Positions 1 through 11,240 are shown, counted from the first letter of the stretch. The stretch is DNA of 64,000 bases from Phycisphaerales bacterium (GCA_020852515.1 JADZAS010000010.1:1-64000); one strand, 5' to 3'. The notes: generated by a model not told the origin, from the letters alone. Numbers and translations: made by a program.

Positions 1-2627
<2,627 letters not shown>

Positions 2628-2949
2628 ATGCCGACCTGAGCCCGTATCGATTCACACCGCTACGAACACAACTCGACATCTCCACGCGGAGGCTTTTGCG
2701 CACCTCCGCAGCTTCGAACCATCTTGCCGCCCGCCGCTCTCGCGACGGTCGCCGCCATGCCTCGAAGCCGCCCACCTGTCGTGCATTTGACAGGTCAACT
2801 CGAGATTTCTAACTCGATGATCTAAACCACGCCGCCCGGAAAAAGCGGCGTGATTCACGCGTTCTCGAACTCACTTGTCAAAGAGCGTCTGGCGAGCTGC
2901 ACCGGATCATCCGGCCGCCTGCCAACAAAAACCGCCCCCTACAGGGGCA
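2628..2949 (-). other. 23S rRNA leader with hairpins
   Basis: This is the transcribed leader between the predicted start and mature 23S. In order on the minus strand it holds a 5-bp GC hairpin at the very 5' end (2948-2934) followed by a U5 tract, a CCGGAT/ATCCGG palindrome (2914-2902) that could act as a boxB-like hairpin, boxA (2887-2874), an 8-bp hairpin CACGCCGC/GCGGCGTG (2852-2828), and a GCGGAGG/CCTCCGC hairpin around 2690-2715. I see no tRNA in it. The hairpins probably serve antitermination and processing, by analogy with rRNA leaders in other bacteria. Confidence 0.6.
2874..2887 (-). promoter_or_regulatory. boxA-like rRNA antitermination site
   Basis: The minus strand reads CGCTCTTTGACAAG, very close to the E. 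coli rrn boxA (TGCTCTTTAACA), the RNA site bound by NusB/NusE. It sits about 60 nt after the predicted start and 250 nt before 23S, the usual place for a leader boxA, and just after a palindrome that could be boxB. A complete own leader of this kind is what a physically unlinked 23S gene would need. Confidence 0.75.
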
Positions 2950-2955
2950 AGAGAG

Positions 2956-2983
2956 ATAGTAGCTTTGAGCCGGGCAGCGTCAA
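2956..2983 (-). promoter_or_regulatory. Sigma-70-type promoter of the 23S rRNA gene
   Basis: On the minus strand there is a -35 TTGACG (2983-2978), a 16-base spacer and a -10 TACTAT (2961-2956). Initiation would be near 2949, giving a leader of about 320 nt before the mature 23S 5' end. It lies between the terminator of the upstream pilus operon and the 23S gene, which supports independent transcription of 23S. The start point is inferred, not shown. Confidence 0.75.
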
Positions 2984-3060
2984 GCCGCCGTGCTCGTCCA
3001 AACCACACATTTCTCACCCATCTTCTCAGCAACTACGCCGCTCGGGCGCCCCGGGTTCAA

Positions 3061-3093
3061 AACGAAAGCCGGAGGGCCCTTTGACCCTCCGGC
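3061..3093 (-). terminator. Rho-independent terminator of the pilus operon
   Basis: A perfect 9-bp stem GCCGGAGGG/CCCTCCGGC (3068-3076 with 3085-3093) and 8-base loop is followed on the minus strand by a T-rich tail (CTTTCGTTTT). It lies 30 bases after the stop codon at 3123 and upstream of the 23S promoter, separating the two units. Confidence 0.8.
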
Positions 3094-3122
3094 AATACGG
3101 TAAGTCCCCGAGGCAGCCGGGT

Positions 3123-5153
3123 TTAGGCCCTGCCCGCCAGGGCCCGCAGGCGCTGACGCTCCGCCTCGATCCGCGGGTCGCTCGGGTCGATGACCTGGAT
3201 CGAACCATCAGGCATCGCCACGAGGATCTGCACCCGCTGGTTCAGAGCCGAGCCGCCGTCCAGTTGCACAACGTCCAGCAGCGTGGCCCCGGTGAAGAAA
3301 TCCACTTCCTGGGTTTCGCCGCCTGTCTCAGCAGGCGGAAAGGTCCGCTTCTCGCCGATCGGCTCGCCAGGCCGAACCGTCACGTTCATGACCCGGTGCT
3401 GACCTCTGGTGAAGGAGTACACCTCAAAGCTGGCGCTTCGATCGTCGACCGACTCGTTGTAGATGCCCGTCACTGCAAAGAACTGCCGCGGCGGATTCAC
3501 GCGCACCGGCTCGGACCACTCCGTCCAAGGCGAGAGCACGCGAACGCTGCCCGCGAGGTTCTGCTGGGATTCCGCCAACCGCGACTCGCGGCCGAAGAAC
3601 GGGTTGTACAACCCCACCGCCAGCCGATAGCGATACGTCGAACCCGGCTGGGCCGTGATGTCGTGCGACCAGACGCGGATGGACGGGTTCTCAAAGAGAC
3701 TCTTGACTGCAGCGGTCTGGCCCATGCCCTTGGCCGTCGGCGGAGGAGCGTTGAACTTGCTGGCGCCGCCTCCTTCGAAGCCCGAGCCGCCGCCTTCAAA
3801 GCCCGTGCCGCCGCCTTCAAAGCCCGTGCCGCCAGCCTCGTCGGGCATGCCCTCAGGCGGCAGATACTCCTCCGAGCCTTTGGCTCCGCGGCCGGGCTGG
3901 GAGTAGTTGCGCCCGTCCTGCGGGGCGGTCGCATCCGGGAACTCAGCGTACTCGGGGTCGACCGCGAGCAGCGCTTTCTTGGCTTCGTCGTACGCGGCGC
4001 GGGCAGCGGCGATCCCCTCGTTGAGGCGGCGCTGGGTGCGTTCCTCGAGCGTTTCCTTGGGCCTGCCGGTGTCCTCAGACTGATCGGAGACGTCATTGCC
4101 GCCGCCTTCGAAACCGCCGGACTTGCCTCCCTTTCCGGTTCCACCGCCTCCGCTCTCGCCGCCACCAGTCGGCTGGGTCTTCTTCTTGGCCTGCTGTTCG
4201 AGGAAGCGGTCCAGAGCGCTCTGTGCCCGCCCGACCTCGCGCCAGGCCAGCTGCATGCGGCGCTCGGCGTCGATGACCTCGGGCGACTTGGGCGCCGCAG
4301 CCTTGACGATGTCGTACGACCACTCCGTGCCGTCCGCCAGGGTGAAGAAGCCGGGCTGATAGACGGCCGAGCCGTACGTCGCCACGTTGCGGAGGATCTC
4401 GTCCTTGTCGCGCGGCGCGGCCTTTTCAAGCCGGTCGCGTACGGAGAGTTGGCCCGGAATCGTGCTCACGCTTTCGGGGCTTGACCACGAGCCGTCGGGC
4501 AGCCTCTGCTGGCGCTCCACGACGACGTCAACGATGGCCATGTCCTGATCGACCCATTGGCTGGGAATCGGCTTGCGATTCTCGACCAGGCTCGACAGCG
4601 CGCTGCGCAGGGCTTTGCCGTCGAACTCGGCAGAGACGTGCACGGCGTGAATGTCGTACGGCGGCTCGCCTTCAAATCGCGACGCGAGTTCAGGCAGTTC
4701 GGTCACTTCTGCAGGGTCGATCGTGTAGTCGAGCGAAGTCACCTGGAGGTTCTTTGGTTGCGGCGCAGCGACCTCGGCGTACATCTCGGTCGCGGTGCTG
4801 GCGAAGCCTGCGTTTTCCGAGCCGATCTTGTACGTCACCGGCGCGACGAGCGCCACCGGCGGCGCCTCGGGCAGCGAGGGAGACTCGTGCTGCTGCTCGA
4901 GCCAGTCGGTCAACCGGCCGACGGACTCGACTTCAAGCGAAGTCGGGCTGTTGACCTTGGCATCCAACTGACGCGCCTTGTTCGCCAGAACCTCGTCCAC
5001 TTCTGATGGCGCGAAGTTCTTTCCATCCAGGTTGACGGCGTTGGGTTCGGTGAGGAACGCCTTGGCGGCGAGGCCGAGCACAATGACGGCGGCCACGCCG
5101 ATGACGATCTTCTCCACGTGCTGTTCAAAGAGGTTGATTCCCTTTGGTTTCAT
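3123..5153 (-). CDS. Membrane-anchored glycine-rich protein, third gene of type IV pilus operon
   Basis: A 676-residue protein with a short cytoplasmic N terminus, one membrane segment at about residues 16-34, and a long extracytoplasmic region. Two glycine-rich linkers stand out: residues 328-352, and residues 437-462 with repeats of the type GGTGFEGG. No catalytic motif is recognised. Start ATG at 5153 is preceded by AGGA. It follows the PilO-like gene after 42 bases and ends at a terminator, so it is the last gene of the unit. Position and topology suggest an inner-membrane pilus alignment component (a PilP-like or additional PilO-like role). That is inference from context only; the sequence does not match a family I can name. 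Confidence 0.7.
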   Translation of the reverse strand: MKPKGINLFEQHVEKIVIGVAAVIVLGLAAKAFLTEPNAVNLDGKNFAPSEVDEVLANKARQLDAKVNSPTSLEVESVGRLTDWLEQQHESPSLPEAPPVALVAPVTYKIGSENAGFASTATEMYAEVAAPQPKNLQVTSLDYTIDPAEVTELPELASRFEGEPPYDIHAVHVSAEFDGKALRSALSSLVENRKPIPSQWVDQDMAIVDVVVERQQRLPDGSWSSPESVSTIPGQLSVRDRLEKAAPRDKDEILRNVATYGSAVYQPGFFTLADGTEWSYDIVKAAAPKSPEVIDAERRMQLAWREVGRAQSALDRFLEQQAKKKTQPTGGGESGGGGTGKGGKSGGFEGGGNDVSDQSEDTGRPKETLEERTQRRLNEGIAAARAAYDEAKKALLAVDPEYAEFPDATAPQDGRNYSQPGRGAKGSEEYLPPEGMPDEAGGTGFEGGGTGFEGGGSGFEGGGASKFNAPPPTAKGMGQTAAVKSLFENPSIRVWSHDITAQPGSTYRYRLAVGLYNPFFGRESRLAESQQNLAGSVRVLSPWTEWSEPVRVNPPRQFFAVTGIYNESVDDRSASFEVYSFTRGQHRVMNVTVRPGEPIGEKRTFPPAETGGETQEVDFFTGATLLDVVQLDGGSALNQRVQILVAMPDGSIQVIDPSDPRIEAERQRLRALAGRA

Positions 5154-5195
5154 TTTGAATTCCTGCCTTTCGTGGCATGTTCAGGTCTGTCTCGA

Positions 5196-6641
5196 TCAGC
5201 CTTCCGGCGCCGGCTCGACGATTCCGTAGAACGTGCGAACCGGGGGCGGCATGAGATCGACAGTCCAGTCCCTCAGCCAGAGCGTTTCGATTTCGAGTTC
5301 GACTTCGATGACCGGATCGGGGCCGTAGTAGAACCCCTGCGCCAGATCGCGGGTGACATCGAGCGGCGAGGTCTTGAAGCCCACCACACTCATGAAGTTG
5401 GTGCTGTGGAACGCCTTGAACACGTCCTGCAGCCGGCTGCTGTCCACGATGAGCGTGACGTTCACCGTGCGCTTGTCGTACAGGCCGGTCTTGGCGGGGC
5501 GGCCGCTGATCGACTTGGTGAAGTCGGGCGGGAAGGGCTGATTGGCGTCGGCATAGGAGCCGGGGTCCGCCGCGGGCGCGGCGCTCGAGGCCGCGCTGGG
5601 CGGCGCCGCTCCGTCACCGGCTTCGAAGCGGCCGAACTTGGAGATCATGGCTCCGCCTTCGGGCCCCATCGCAGTCCCTTCGGGTCCCATTCCCATGCCT
5701 TCCGGACCCATCCCCATCGGCTGGCCGGGGTCGGCTCCGCCGGGCCGGACGTTCCCTTCCGTGGCGCCGCTGAAGAGCGACTGAGGTTTGATGGTGACGA
5801 TGCGCTTGATCACGCTCGAAGGCCGGCCGGCGATGGTCGTGGGCAGATCGTCTACACGATTGGCCTTGGCGACGGCCTGCATCAGGTCGAGATCGACCCA
5901 GTAGGTGTGCTGCCATTCGTACCAGCGGAACTTGTCCGGCGGGTTCTGGCTCTGCCAGGCCTCGAGATTGAAGACGGAGATGTCGGCGAAGACGGAATAT
6001 TCCTGCGCCGCCTGCGCGTAGATGGCCAGCCGCCTGGCCGTCATGGCCTCGGTCAGCTTCTTCTGTTCAGAGTCGGAGAGCATCGTCTGCGAATCGACGT
6101 TGAACTGGCTGCGGCGGTAGTTGCGCTCGTACTCGACGAGTTGCTCCTGAACCGACTCCGGATCGGGCGGCATACCGGCGCCGACCTGACGGAGCAGTTC
6201 TTCATGCGCTCGCAAGAACGCACCGTGAATGCGGAACGGCAGCTCGTTGATCTCCGCGCGGGACGGCTCGGGCAGCAGGCCGGGTACGAGCTGCTGCTCC
6301 TTGCCCGCGCGGTTCACGGCGACGACCCACTGCTCGAGTTCGGTCGCGTCCTGCTTGATCTGCTCGCGCACGACGCGGTATTCCTCGAGCATCTTCTCGT
6401 TGACGGTCATGTTGTCCTCGATGGCCGGCGCACCGGGCACGAGAGGTTTGACCGTCACCGTCGTCGAAGACGCGTTTCGGATCTTTGTGTTCTGGGCGTT
6501 GACGCGGTCGGCAATCTGCTTGGCGATCTTGGCGTTCCAGGAACTGCTCGCGAAGATGACGACCGGCAGAACGATGACGCTGATCGCGCACATGATGACG
6601 ATCAGCAGGTGAGCTTTGATCCAGTTAAGTACGGGTGTCAT
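5196..6641 (-). CDS. PilO-like inner-membrane pilus assembly protein (putative)
   Basis: A 481-residue protein with one N-terminal membrane helix (about residues 11-31) followed by a coiled, helix-rich periplasmic region and a C-terminal mixed domain, the topology of PilO. A Met/Gly-rich stretch (repeats like PMGMGPEGMG) lies around residues 295-320. It starts 3 bases after the pilMN stop codon, with GGAGG inside the end of that gene, so translation is probably coupled. PilO normally pairs with PilN through ferredoxin-like domains. The assignment here rests on gene order (pilM-pilN-X) and topology rather than on a sequence signature. Confidence 0.6.
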   Translation of the reverse strand: MTPVLNWIKAHLLIVIMCAISVIVLPVVIFASSSWNAKIAKQIADRVNAQNTKIRNASSTTVTVKPLVPGAPAIEDNMTVNEKMLEEYRVVREQIKQDATELEQWVVAVNRAGKEQQLVPGLLPEPSRAEINELPFRIHGAFLRAHEELLRQVGAGMPPDPESVQEQLVEYERNYRRSQFNVDSQTMLSDSEQKKLTEAMTARRLAIYAQAAQEYSVFADISVFNLEAWQSQNPPDKFRWYEWQHTYWVDLDLMQAVAKANRVDDLPTTIAGRPSSVIKRIVTIKPQSLFSGATEGNVRPGGADPGQPMGMGPEGMGMGPEGTAMGPEGGAMISKFGRFEAGDGAAPPSAASSAAPAADPGSYADANQPFPPDFTKSISGRPAKTGLYDKRTVNVTLIVDSSRLQDVFKAFHSTNFMSVVGFKTSPLDVTRDLAQGFYYGPDPVIEVELEIETLWLRDWTVDLMPPPVRTFYGIVEPAPEG

Positions 6642-6644
6642 GAC

Positions 6645-8642
6645 TTATTTGCCCTCCTGCCCGGTGGCGCCGTCGGTGGTCGCCGGGGCGTTGGGGTCGA
6701 CCAGCTGGATGATCCAGGAGACTTCGACCTGGTAGTAATCGGTGTCGGGCGGCAGCGTCGCGGCCGGAGTCGGCAGCGGAGCGAGTGAATCGAGATTGAG
6801 CGACGAATTGCCCGCATAGCGGCCGCCGCCGGGTGTGACTCCGCCGGAGACGGCCATGCCCTCTTCTCCGCCGCGGCCCTTGGTGAATCCGACTTCGAAA
6901 CCGCCCTCAGAGCCGCGACCGGGTCCGCGGCCGCCGGTGCTCTGCCCCGCAGTTCCTTCTGCCGGAGGCGTCTTCATCGCGTCGATGCGCACGGTCTTGG
7001 GCTGGTTTTCCGGCAGGTCGCGCAGGATGCGGTATGGCACGCCCGGGCGCTCGGCGTTCTTCCCCAGCCACTGAATGACGGACTTGTTCACGAGCGCAAC
7101 GCTGTCCTTGTTCGAACTCTCGACGCGCATCCGCAGGCGCAGCTGTGGCATGGTCTGCTCGCCGCGCGGCGCCACAAAGGTGTAATCGAGCGACTTGAGT
7201 TCCAGCAGCCGCCGCTCAGCGGGCGGGATCGACGCGATCTCATCCGGATTGCCGCTGAGCAGTTCCGGCTGAGGCTTGGCCGATGCGAGCATGTTGGACA
7301 CGTCGGCGAGGATGTTCGGCCACACGTCGCGGTTGTCGATCATGCCGCGAATGTTCACGGGCTTGCCGGTGATCTCTGTCTCCTGAGTAATCTTGTCAAA
7401 GTCGGTCTTGAGAGCCTGGGCCCGACTGACGATCGGCTCGATTTCGCCGCGGTAATCACTGGGCTGCGCGTTGTAGCGCTGGTCGATCATCGGGCGTGCA
7501 AACGCGATCATCGAGCCGAACACGACCAGGGCCGCGGCAGCGCCGAACCACTTGATCTTCTCGCTCCAGAGCCGGTCGCGCACCACGCTGACGGGGATAA
7601 GGTTGACGTCGATGGCGGCCATGCCGAGGCCCTGCAGGGCGAGGCCGTAGGCCGTGGCGGAGTTGAGAATGTGCTCGGCGAACACGGCGTTGCTGCCGCT
7701 GCTGAGCCGTTTGAACTCGTCGAGGCGAGAGATTTCCATCTGCACCTGCTGGCTGAGGAATTTGCGCAGCCCGGGCAGTTTAAACGTCGAGCCCACGCCG
7801 ATGAGCCGGGTCAGGTTTGCATCGCGGTGGAGCGACTGGTAGTAGCCGATCGACCGCTGGACATCCTGGGCGAGGTCGCCGAAGACCGGGCGCATCGCCG
7901 AGAGAATCTGCCGGCGATACTTGCTCGTCTGGGCCTCCGACTTGAGCTTCTCCGCCTTGCTGTAAGTCAGTTTGAAGGAGTTGATGAGCGCATCGGTGAA
8001 GTTGTGCCCGCCGATGGGGAAGGTGCGGATCCAGGTGCGGCCGCCCTCGGCGATGATCAGGTCGGTGCTGGTCGTGCCGATGTCGAGGATGATCGTTCCC
8101 GGCGAGTCGGCTTCGATGTTCATGTCGTACTGCAGCGCGTTGTACGCGGCCACGGGCGAGATGTTGATGCCGTCGGGAACCAGCCCCAGTTCGTTATAGA
8201 GGTTCAGCCGCGCCTGCACGGCACCCTTGGTGATGGCGAAGATGCCGACTTCGACTTCCGGCGTCTCTTCGCTGGTGAAGGTCTCGTAGTCCCATTCGAC
8301 TTCTTCGATCGGGAAGGGGATCTGCTGCACCGCCTCAAACTTGACGATGTCGGGCACCTTCTTAGGCTCGACGGGCGGCAGCTTGGCGAAACGGGCAAAC
8401 GCGCCGTTGCCGGGCACGGAGACGAGAATCGGCCCCTGCCTCATGTCGGGCTGCTGGCTCATGAACTGCCCGATGGCGAGGCGAATCATCTCGTCGCCGT
8501 CCACGTCAGGCGTGGACAGCACTTTTTTGTGAGGCACGTATGCGAAATCTGCGAGACTCACGTCGTCGCCGTTGCGCTCCAGGCGCACGGCTTTCAGGGC
8601 ATATGAGCCGATCTCAATGCCCCATGCACTCGAACTGGCCAT
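6645..8642 (-). CDS. pilM: Type IV pilus assembly protein PilM fused to PilN
   Basis: Residues 1-345 are an actin-like PilM ATPase domain: GIEIGSYALKAVRLE at the start and an ILDIGTTSTDLI phosphate-binding segment near residue 185. Residues 346-350 read VNLIP, the hallmark opening of PilN, followed by a membrane helix (about 365-383) and a periplasmic PilN-like region. Free PilM binds the N-terminal tail of PilN; here the two are one 665-residue chain. A Gly-rich segment (about 590-625) resembles linkers in the third gene. I chose ATG 8642 (MASSSAWG) because AAAGGAG lies 7 bases upstream; an in-frame upstream ATG would add 30 residues without a ribosome site. Cytoplasmic face of the inner membrane. 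Confidence 0.85.
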   Translation of the reverse strand: MASSSAWGIEIGSYALKAVRLERNGDDVSLADFAYVPHKKVLSTPDVDGDEMIRLAIGQFMSQQPDMRQGPILVSVPGNGAFARFAKLPPVEPKKVPDIVKFEAVQQIPFPIEEVEWDYETFTSEETPEVEVGIFAITKGAVQARLNLYNELGLVPDGINISPVAAYNALQYDMNIEADSPGTIILDIGTTSTDLIIAEGGRTWIRTFPIGGHNFTDALINSFKLTYSKAEKLKSEAQTSKYRRQILSAMRPVFGDLAQDVQRSIGYYQSLHRDANLTRLIGVGSTFKLPGLRKFLSQQVQMEISRLDEFKRLSSGSNAVFAEHILNSATAYGLALQGLGMAAIDVNLIPVSVVRDRLWSEKIKWFGAAAALVVFGSMIAFARPMIDQRYNAQPSDYRGEIEPIVSRAQALKTDFDKITQETEITGKPVNIRGMIDNRDVWPNILADVSNMLASAKPQPELLSGNPDEIASIPPAERRLLELKSLDYTFVAPRGEQTMPQLRLRMRVESSNKDSVALVNKSVIQWLGKNAERPGVPYRILRDLPENQPKTVRIDAMKTPPAEGTAGQSTGGRGPGRGSEGGFEVGFTKGRGGEEGMAVSGGVTPGGGRYAGNSSLNLDSLAPLPTPAATLPPDTDYYQVEVSWIIQLVDPNAPATTDGATGQEGK

Positions 8643-9191
8643 AGCCAACTCCTTTGGAAACAGGTGCGTGTGAAGCGGGAACCTCGACCGCTGGGGTCGG
8701 ATGGACCTGCTTCGCATGGCCGGCATGACCACGACGCGGGTTCAGTTGTCTGTGAAAAGTCACACCGTCTTTCAGCCTCTGCCAGAGGTCTGACATTCGT
8801 CATCGGGGTGGCTGGGCGTCGAAACGGATCAACCGGCTGCTGATCACCTGGGAACCGACGCTCGGTCGGCTGGCAGGGCTAAGGCAGGGGGCGGATCATT
8901 TGCTCGACGGGCAGCGTCCGAACGATTCCTGTCGGAGGTCTGGATGCCGGGAGGCCCGTACCGCGTGGGCAGGCCCGGACACAATCCGGGGGACCCACTT
9001 ACCAGGATCGCCACGTGTGGCGATCGGTCGCACATCCTTTCTGGCCCGCACGGTGCGATTGATTGAATCGCCTCGGGCCGCTCGTCCGCCGACTGAGGTG
9101 CCCGCTACACACGGACAGGCCCGGCCGGCCACGAAACCCGCACGCGCCAGCGCCGAACGGCGCCAACACGATTGGGGGCTGTCTCCTACCT
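8643..9191 (-). promoter_or_regulatory. Long structured leader of the pilMN operon
   Basis: About 550 bases precede pilMN and contain no convincing ORF or tRNA. On the minus strand there is a perfect 8-bp hairpin (GATCGCCA/TGGCGATC, 9025-9006), then a nested stem GTGGG/CCCAC (8998-8965) enclosing CCCGGA/TCCGGG (8990-8974). If the promoter at 9192-9220 is used, this is a structured 5' untranslated region. I recognise no known riboswitch or ncRNA family. It could instead be the 3' part of an unrecognised ncRNA gene. Confidence 0.4.
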
Positions 9192-9220
9192 ATTAGAACG
9201 GCCTCAACCACCGGTTGCAA
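9192..9220 (-). promoter_or_regulatory. Candidate promoter for the pilMN operon
   Basis: The minus strand has TTGCAA (9220-9215), a 17-base spacer and TCTAAT (9197-9192), matching 4 of 6 and 5 of 6 sigma-70 consensus bases. It points toward pilMN and lies about 550 bases upstream of it, with no other minus-strand gene between. A closer promoter cannot be excluded. Confidence 0.4.
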
Positions 9221-9393
9221 GCGATTCGCCAACAAAAACTTCAAAATCGTGAATTCCGTCGCGATGGGATCCGTGCGGCGATCGATTTCGGTTCGCCATC
9301 GGCACGCCGCATGCCCCGGCGGGCGCTCGGCGCCGCACGCCCGCGCCGCAGCCGACTACACTGCACGGTCCCTGCCCCGGCTGCCACTCTTCG

Positions 9394-10227
9394 ATGACTC
9401 TGCTTCTCTTCATCGCCATCTCGCTTCTGCTGTCCCTGTTTGCCGGCATGGCGGGCGCCATGCTCGGCCTGGGCGGCGGCGTCATCGTGGTGCCCGGCCT
9501 GACGCTGCTGCTGGGCATCGACATTCGCTACGCGATCGGCGCTTCCATCGTCGCCGTCATCGCCACCTCGAGCGGCGCCGGGGCGAGTTACGTGCGCCAC
9601 CAGGTTTCCAACATCCGCGTGGGCATGCTCCTCGAACTTGCCACCGTTTCGGGCGCTCTCGCCGGCGCCTACGCCGCCGGGCAGGTCGGTGCCAAGTGGC
9701 TCCACCTCGTTTTCGGCGTGGTGCTGCTCGGAGCGGCGGTTGCGATGTGGAAGCGGCGCGAAGAGGCGCCGCAGGCGGCGAAGGCGGATGCGCTCGCCGA
9801 CCGCCTGCGCCTGCACGGCTCGTACTTCGACCGCTCATTGAACGAGGTAGTTGAATACCGCGTGCGGCGCACTGCATTCGGGTTCGCACTGAGCGCGCTG
9901 GCGGGCGTGGTGAGCGGGCTGCTGGGCATCGGCGGCGGGGTACTCAAGGTACCAGCGATGAACATGGCCATGGGTCTGCCCATCAAGGTCGCCACTGCGA
10001 CGAGCAATTTCATGATCGGCGTCACCGCCGCGGCCGGCGCCGGAGTCTACTTTGCGCGCGGCGACATCGATCCGTTCATCGCCGCGCCGGTTACCGTCGG
10101 AGTCCTCGCTGGCGCAATGATCGGCGCCCGCCTCATGCCGCACGTGCGCCGGCGCTATCTCAAGATCGCGTTCACGGTCGTGATGCTCCTCATCTCCATC
10201 GAGATGCTTCGAAAGGGCGTGCAGTGA
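9394..10227 (+). CDS. TauE/SafE family permease
   Basis: A 277-residue polytopic membrane protein of the TauE/SafE (formerly DUF81) family, whose members export sulfite, sulfoacetate or other organosulfur anions. The two internally related halves each carry the characteristic glycine-rich helix: MLGLGGGVIVVPGL near residue 28 and LLGIGGGVLKVPAM near residue 180. The next gene, a DUF1634 protein, overlaps by four bases, a pairing seen repeatedly in other genomes. The substrate cannot be read from the sequence. Confidence 0.88.
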   Translation: MTLLLFIAISLLLSLFAGMAGAMLGLGGGVIVVPGLTLLLGIDIRYAIGASIVAVIATSSGAGASYVRHQVSNIRVGMLLELATVSGALAGAYAAGQVGAKWLHLVFGVVLLGAAVAMWKRREEAPQAAKADALADRLRLHGSYFDRSLNEVVEYRVRRTAFGFALSALAGVVSGLLGIGGGVLKVPAMNMAMGLPIKVATATSNFMIGVTAAAGAGVYFARGDIDPFIAAPVTVGVLAGAMIGARLMPHVRRRYLKIAFTVVMLLISIEMLRKGVQ

Positions 10228-10640
10228 GGCCTCCGGCTGAGAGCCCATCCAAACCAGACCGGCCGTCGCGCGTCGAGACGACCGTCGCCGCCTGGCTGCG
10301 CGTGGGCGTGATCGCGAGCGTGGGCATCATCCTCGCCGGCCTGATCGTGAGCCTTATGCGCAATCCCGAGTACCTCACGGACCCGGATGCGTACAGACAA
10401 CTCACGTCGCCGGGCGCGGCATTTCCGCACACGGCCGAAGACCTGTTGGCCGAACTGATCGAGTTCCGCGGGCGCGCGCTGATCACGCTGGGCGTTCTGC
10501 TGCTGATCGCCACGCCGGTCGTTCGCGTCGGCCTCTCGCTGCGCGCCTATCTCCACGAGCGGGACTGGATCTACGCGATCATGACCGCGCTGGTCTTGGC
10601 GGCGCTGGCCATTTCATTCGCCGTCGGCGCGATTCCATGA
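10224..10640 (+). CDS. DUF1634 membrane protein
   Basis: A 138-residue protein with three predicted membrane helices (about residues 30-50, 88-108 and 115-137), matching the DUF1634 pattern. It begins with GTG at 10224 overlapping the TauE/SafE stop codon (GTGA), so the two are translationally coupled. DUF1634 proteins are usually found next to TauE/SafE permeases and may be an accessory subunit; function is not established. Alternative starts would shorten only the soluble N terminus. Confidence 0.85.
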   Translation: MRPPAESPSKPDRPSRVETTVAAWLRVGVIASVGIILAGLIVSLMRNPEYLTDPDAYRQLTSPGAAFPHTAEDLLAELIEFRGRALITLGVLLLIATPVVRVGLSLRAYLHERDWIYAIMTALVLAALAISFAVGAIP

Positions 10641-10658
10641 CGCTGGATCGGGCCGTGA

Positions 10659-11240
10659 TCAGCCCGTGGGCAACTGGATCCCCTCGGGCCACAACCAGCC
10701 AAACGTCCCGGCGGTGAGCAGCGCGTAGATGAACCCATCGAACATGAACTTGGCCGAGATCGACCAGGGCTGTCCCTTCCAGATCGATTCGTGGAAGTAG
10801 CCCACGACGTAGCCGAGCACCGCGGCGGAGCCGGTAATGCGGAAGACGGTGAGGTAGTCAGCCGTGTGGCCAAGCGAATACCAGCCGGCGTAGGCCACGA
10901 GCACGCCCACGAGCAGGCAGTAGATGAACCACCAGATGAGGCTCTTGTTCATGTTCAGGCCGCCGGGCTGGAGCACGGTGAGCCAGCCGACCGGCCCGCG
11001 TTCGATTTTGGCCTTCATCTCCGGCGTGCACATCTCCTTCATCGAGCCCGCGCAGGGGAACATGTACATCCCCGGCGCCACGCCGCTGGCCCGAATGGAA
11101 TTGAGCACCGCCTCTTCGCCCGCCATCTGCTTCACATCCGCCTTGTGGTACGGCAGGGCCATGTGAATGATCGAACTGGCGATGAAGACGAACACGGCAG
11201 AGAGCAGAATCGGAAGCCACAACTCAGTCAGGAACTCCAT
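10659..11240 (-). CDS. Hypothetical four-helix membrane protein
   Basis: A 193-residue protein with membrane helices at about residues 8-26, 100-120, 135-155 and 165-185. Between the first two is a soluble loop with two cysteines (PCAGSMKEMC). Start ATG 11240 is preceded by AAGGAG with a 7-base gap, which rules out the longer reading upstream. The family is not recognised. It converges on the DUF1634 gene, and no operon partner is evident. Confidence 0.75.
   Translation of the reverse strand: MEFLTELWLPILLSAVFVFIASSIIHMALPYHKADVKQMAGEEAVLNSIRASGVAPGMYMFPCAGSMKEMCTPEMKAKIERGPVGWLTVLQPGGLNMNKSLIWWFIYCLLVGVLVAYAGWYSLGHTADYLTVFRITGSAAVLGYVVGYFHESIWKGQPWSISAKFMFDGFIYALLTAGTFGWLWPEGIQLPTG

Noticed and set aside
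2640-2860. tRNA in a 16S-23S-type spacer
   Set aside because: The region has hairpins but no cloverleaf, T-loop (GGTTCRANNCC) or CCA-adjacent acceptor stem on either strand.
2850-4484. Long plus-strand ORF opposite the third pilus gene, and similar long antisense frames at 5118-6788, 7671-8606, 33477-34826, 36378-37412 and 60992-62158
   Set aside because: Each lies opposite a gene with clear motifs or operon context, is Arg/Ala/Leu-rich in the way of high-GC antisense frames, and has no recognisable domain or ribosome site.
8596-8803. Short overlapping minus-strand ORFs just upstream of pilMN
   Set aside because: No ribosome sites, no conserved motifs, and they overlap the strong pilMN ribosome site and each other in different frames.
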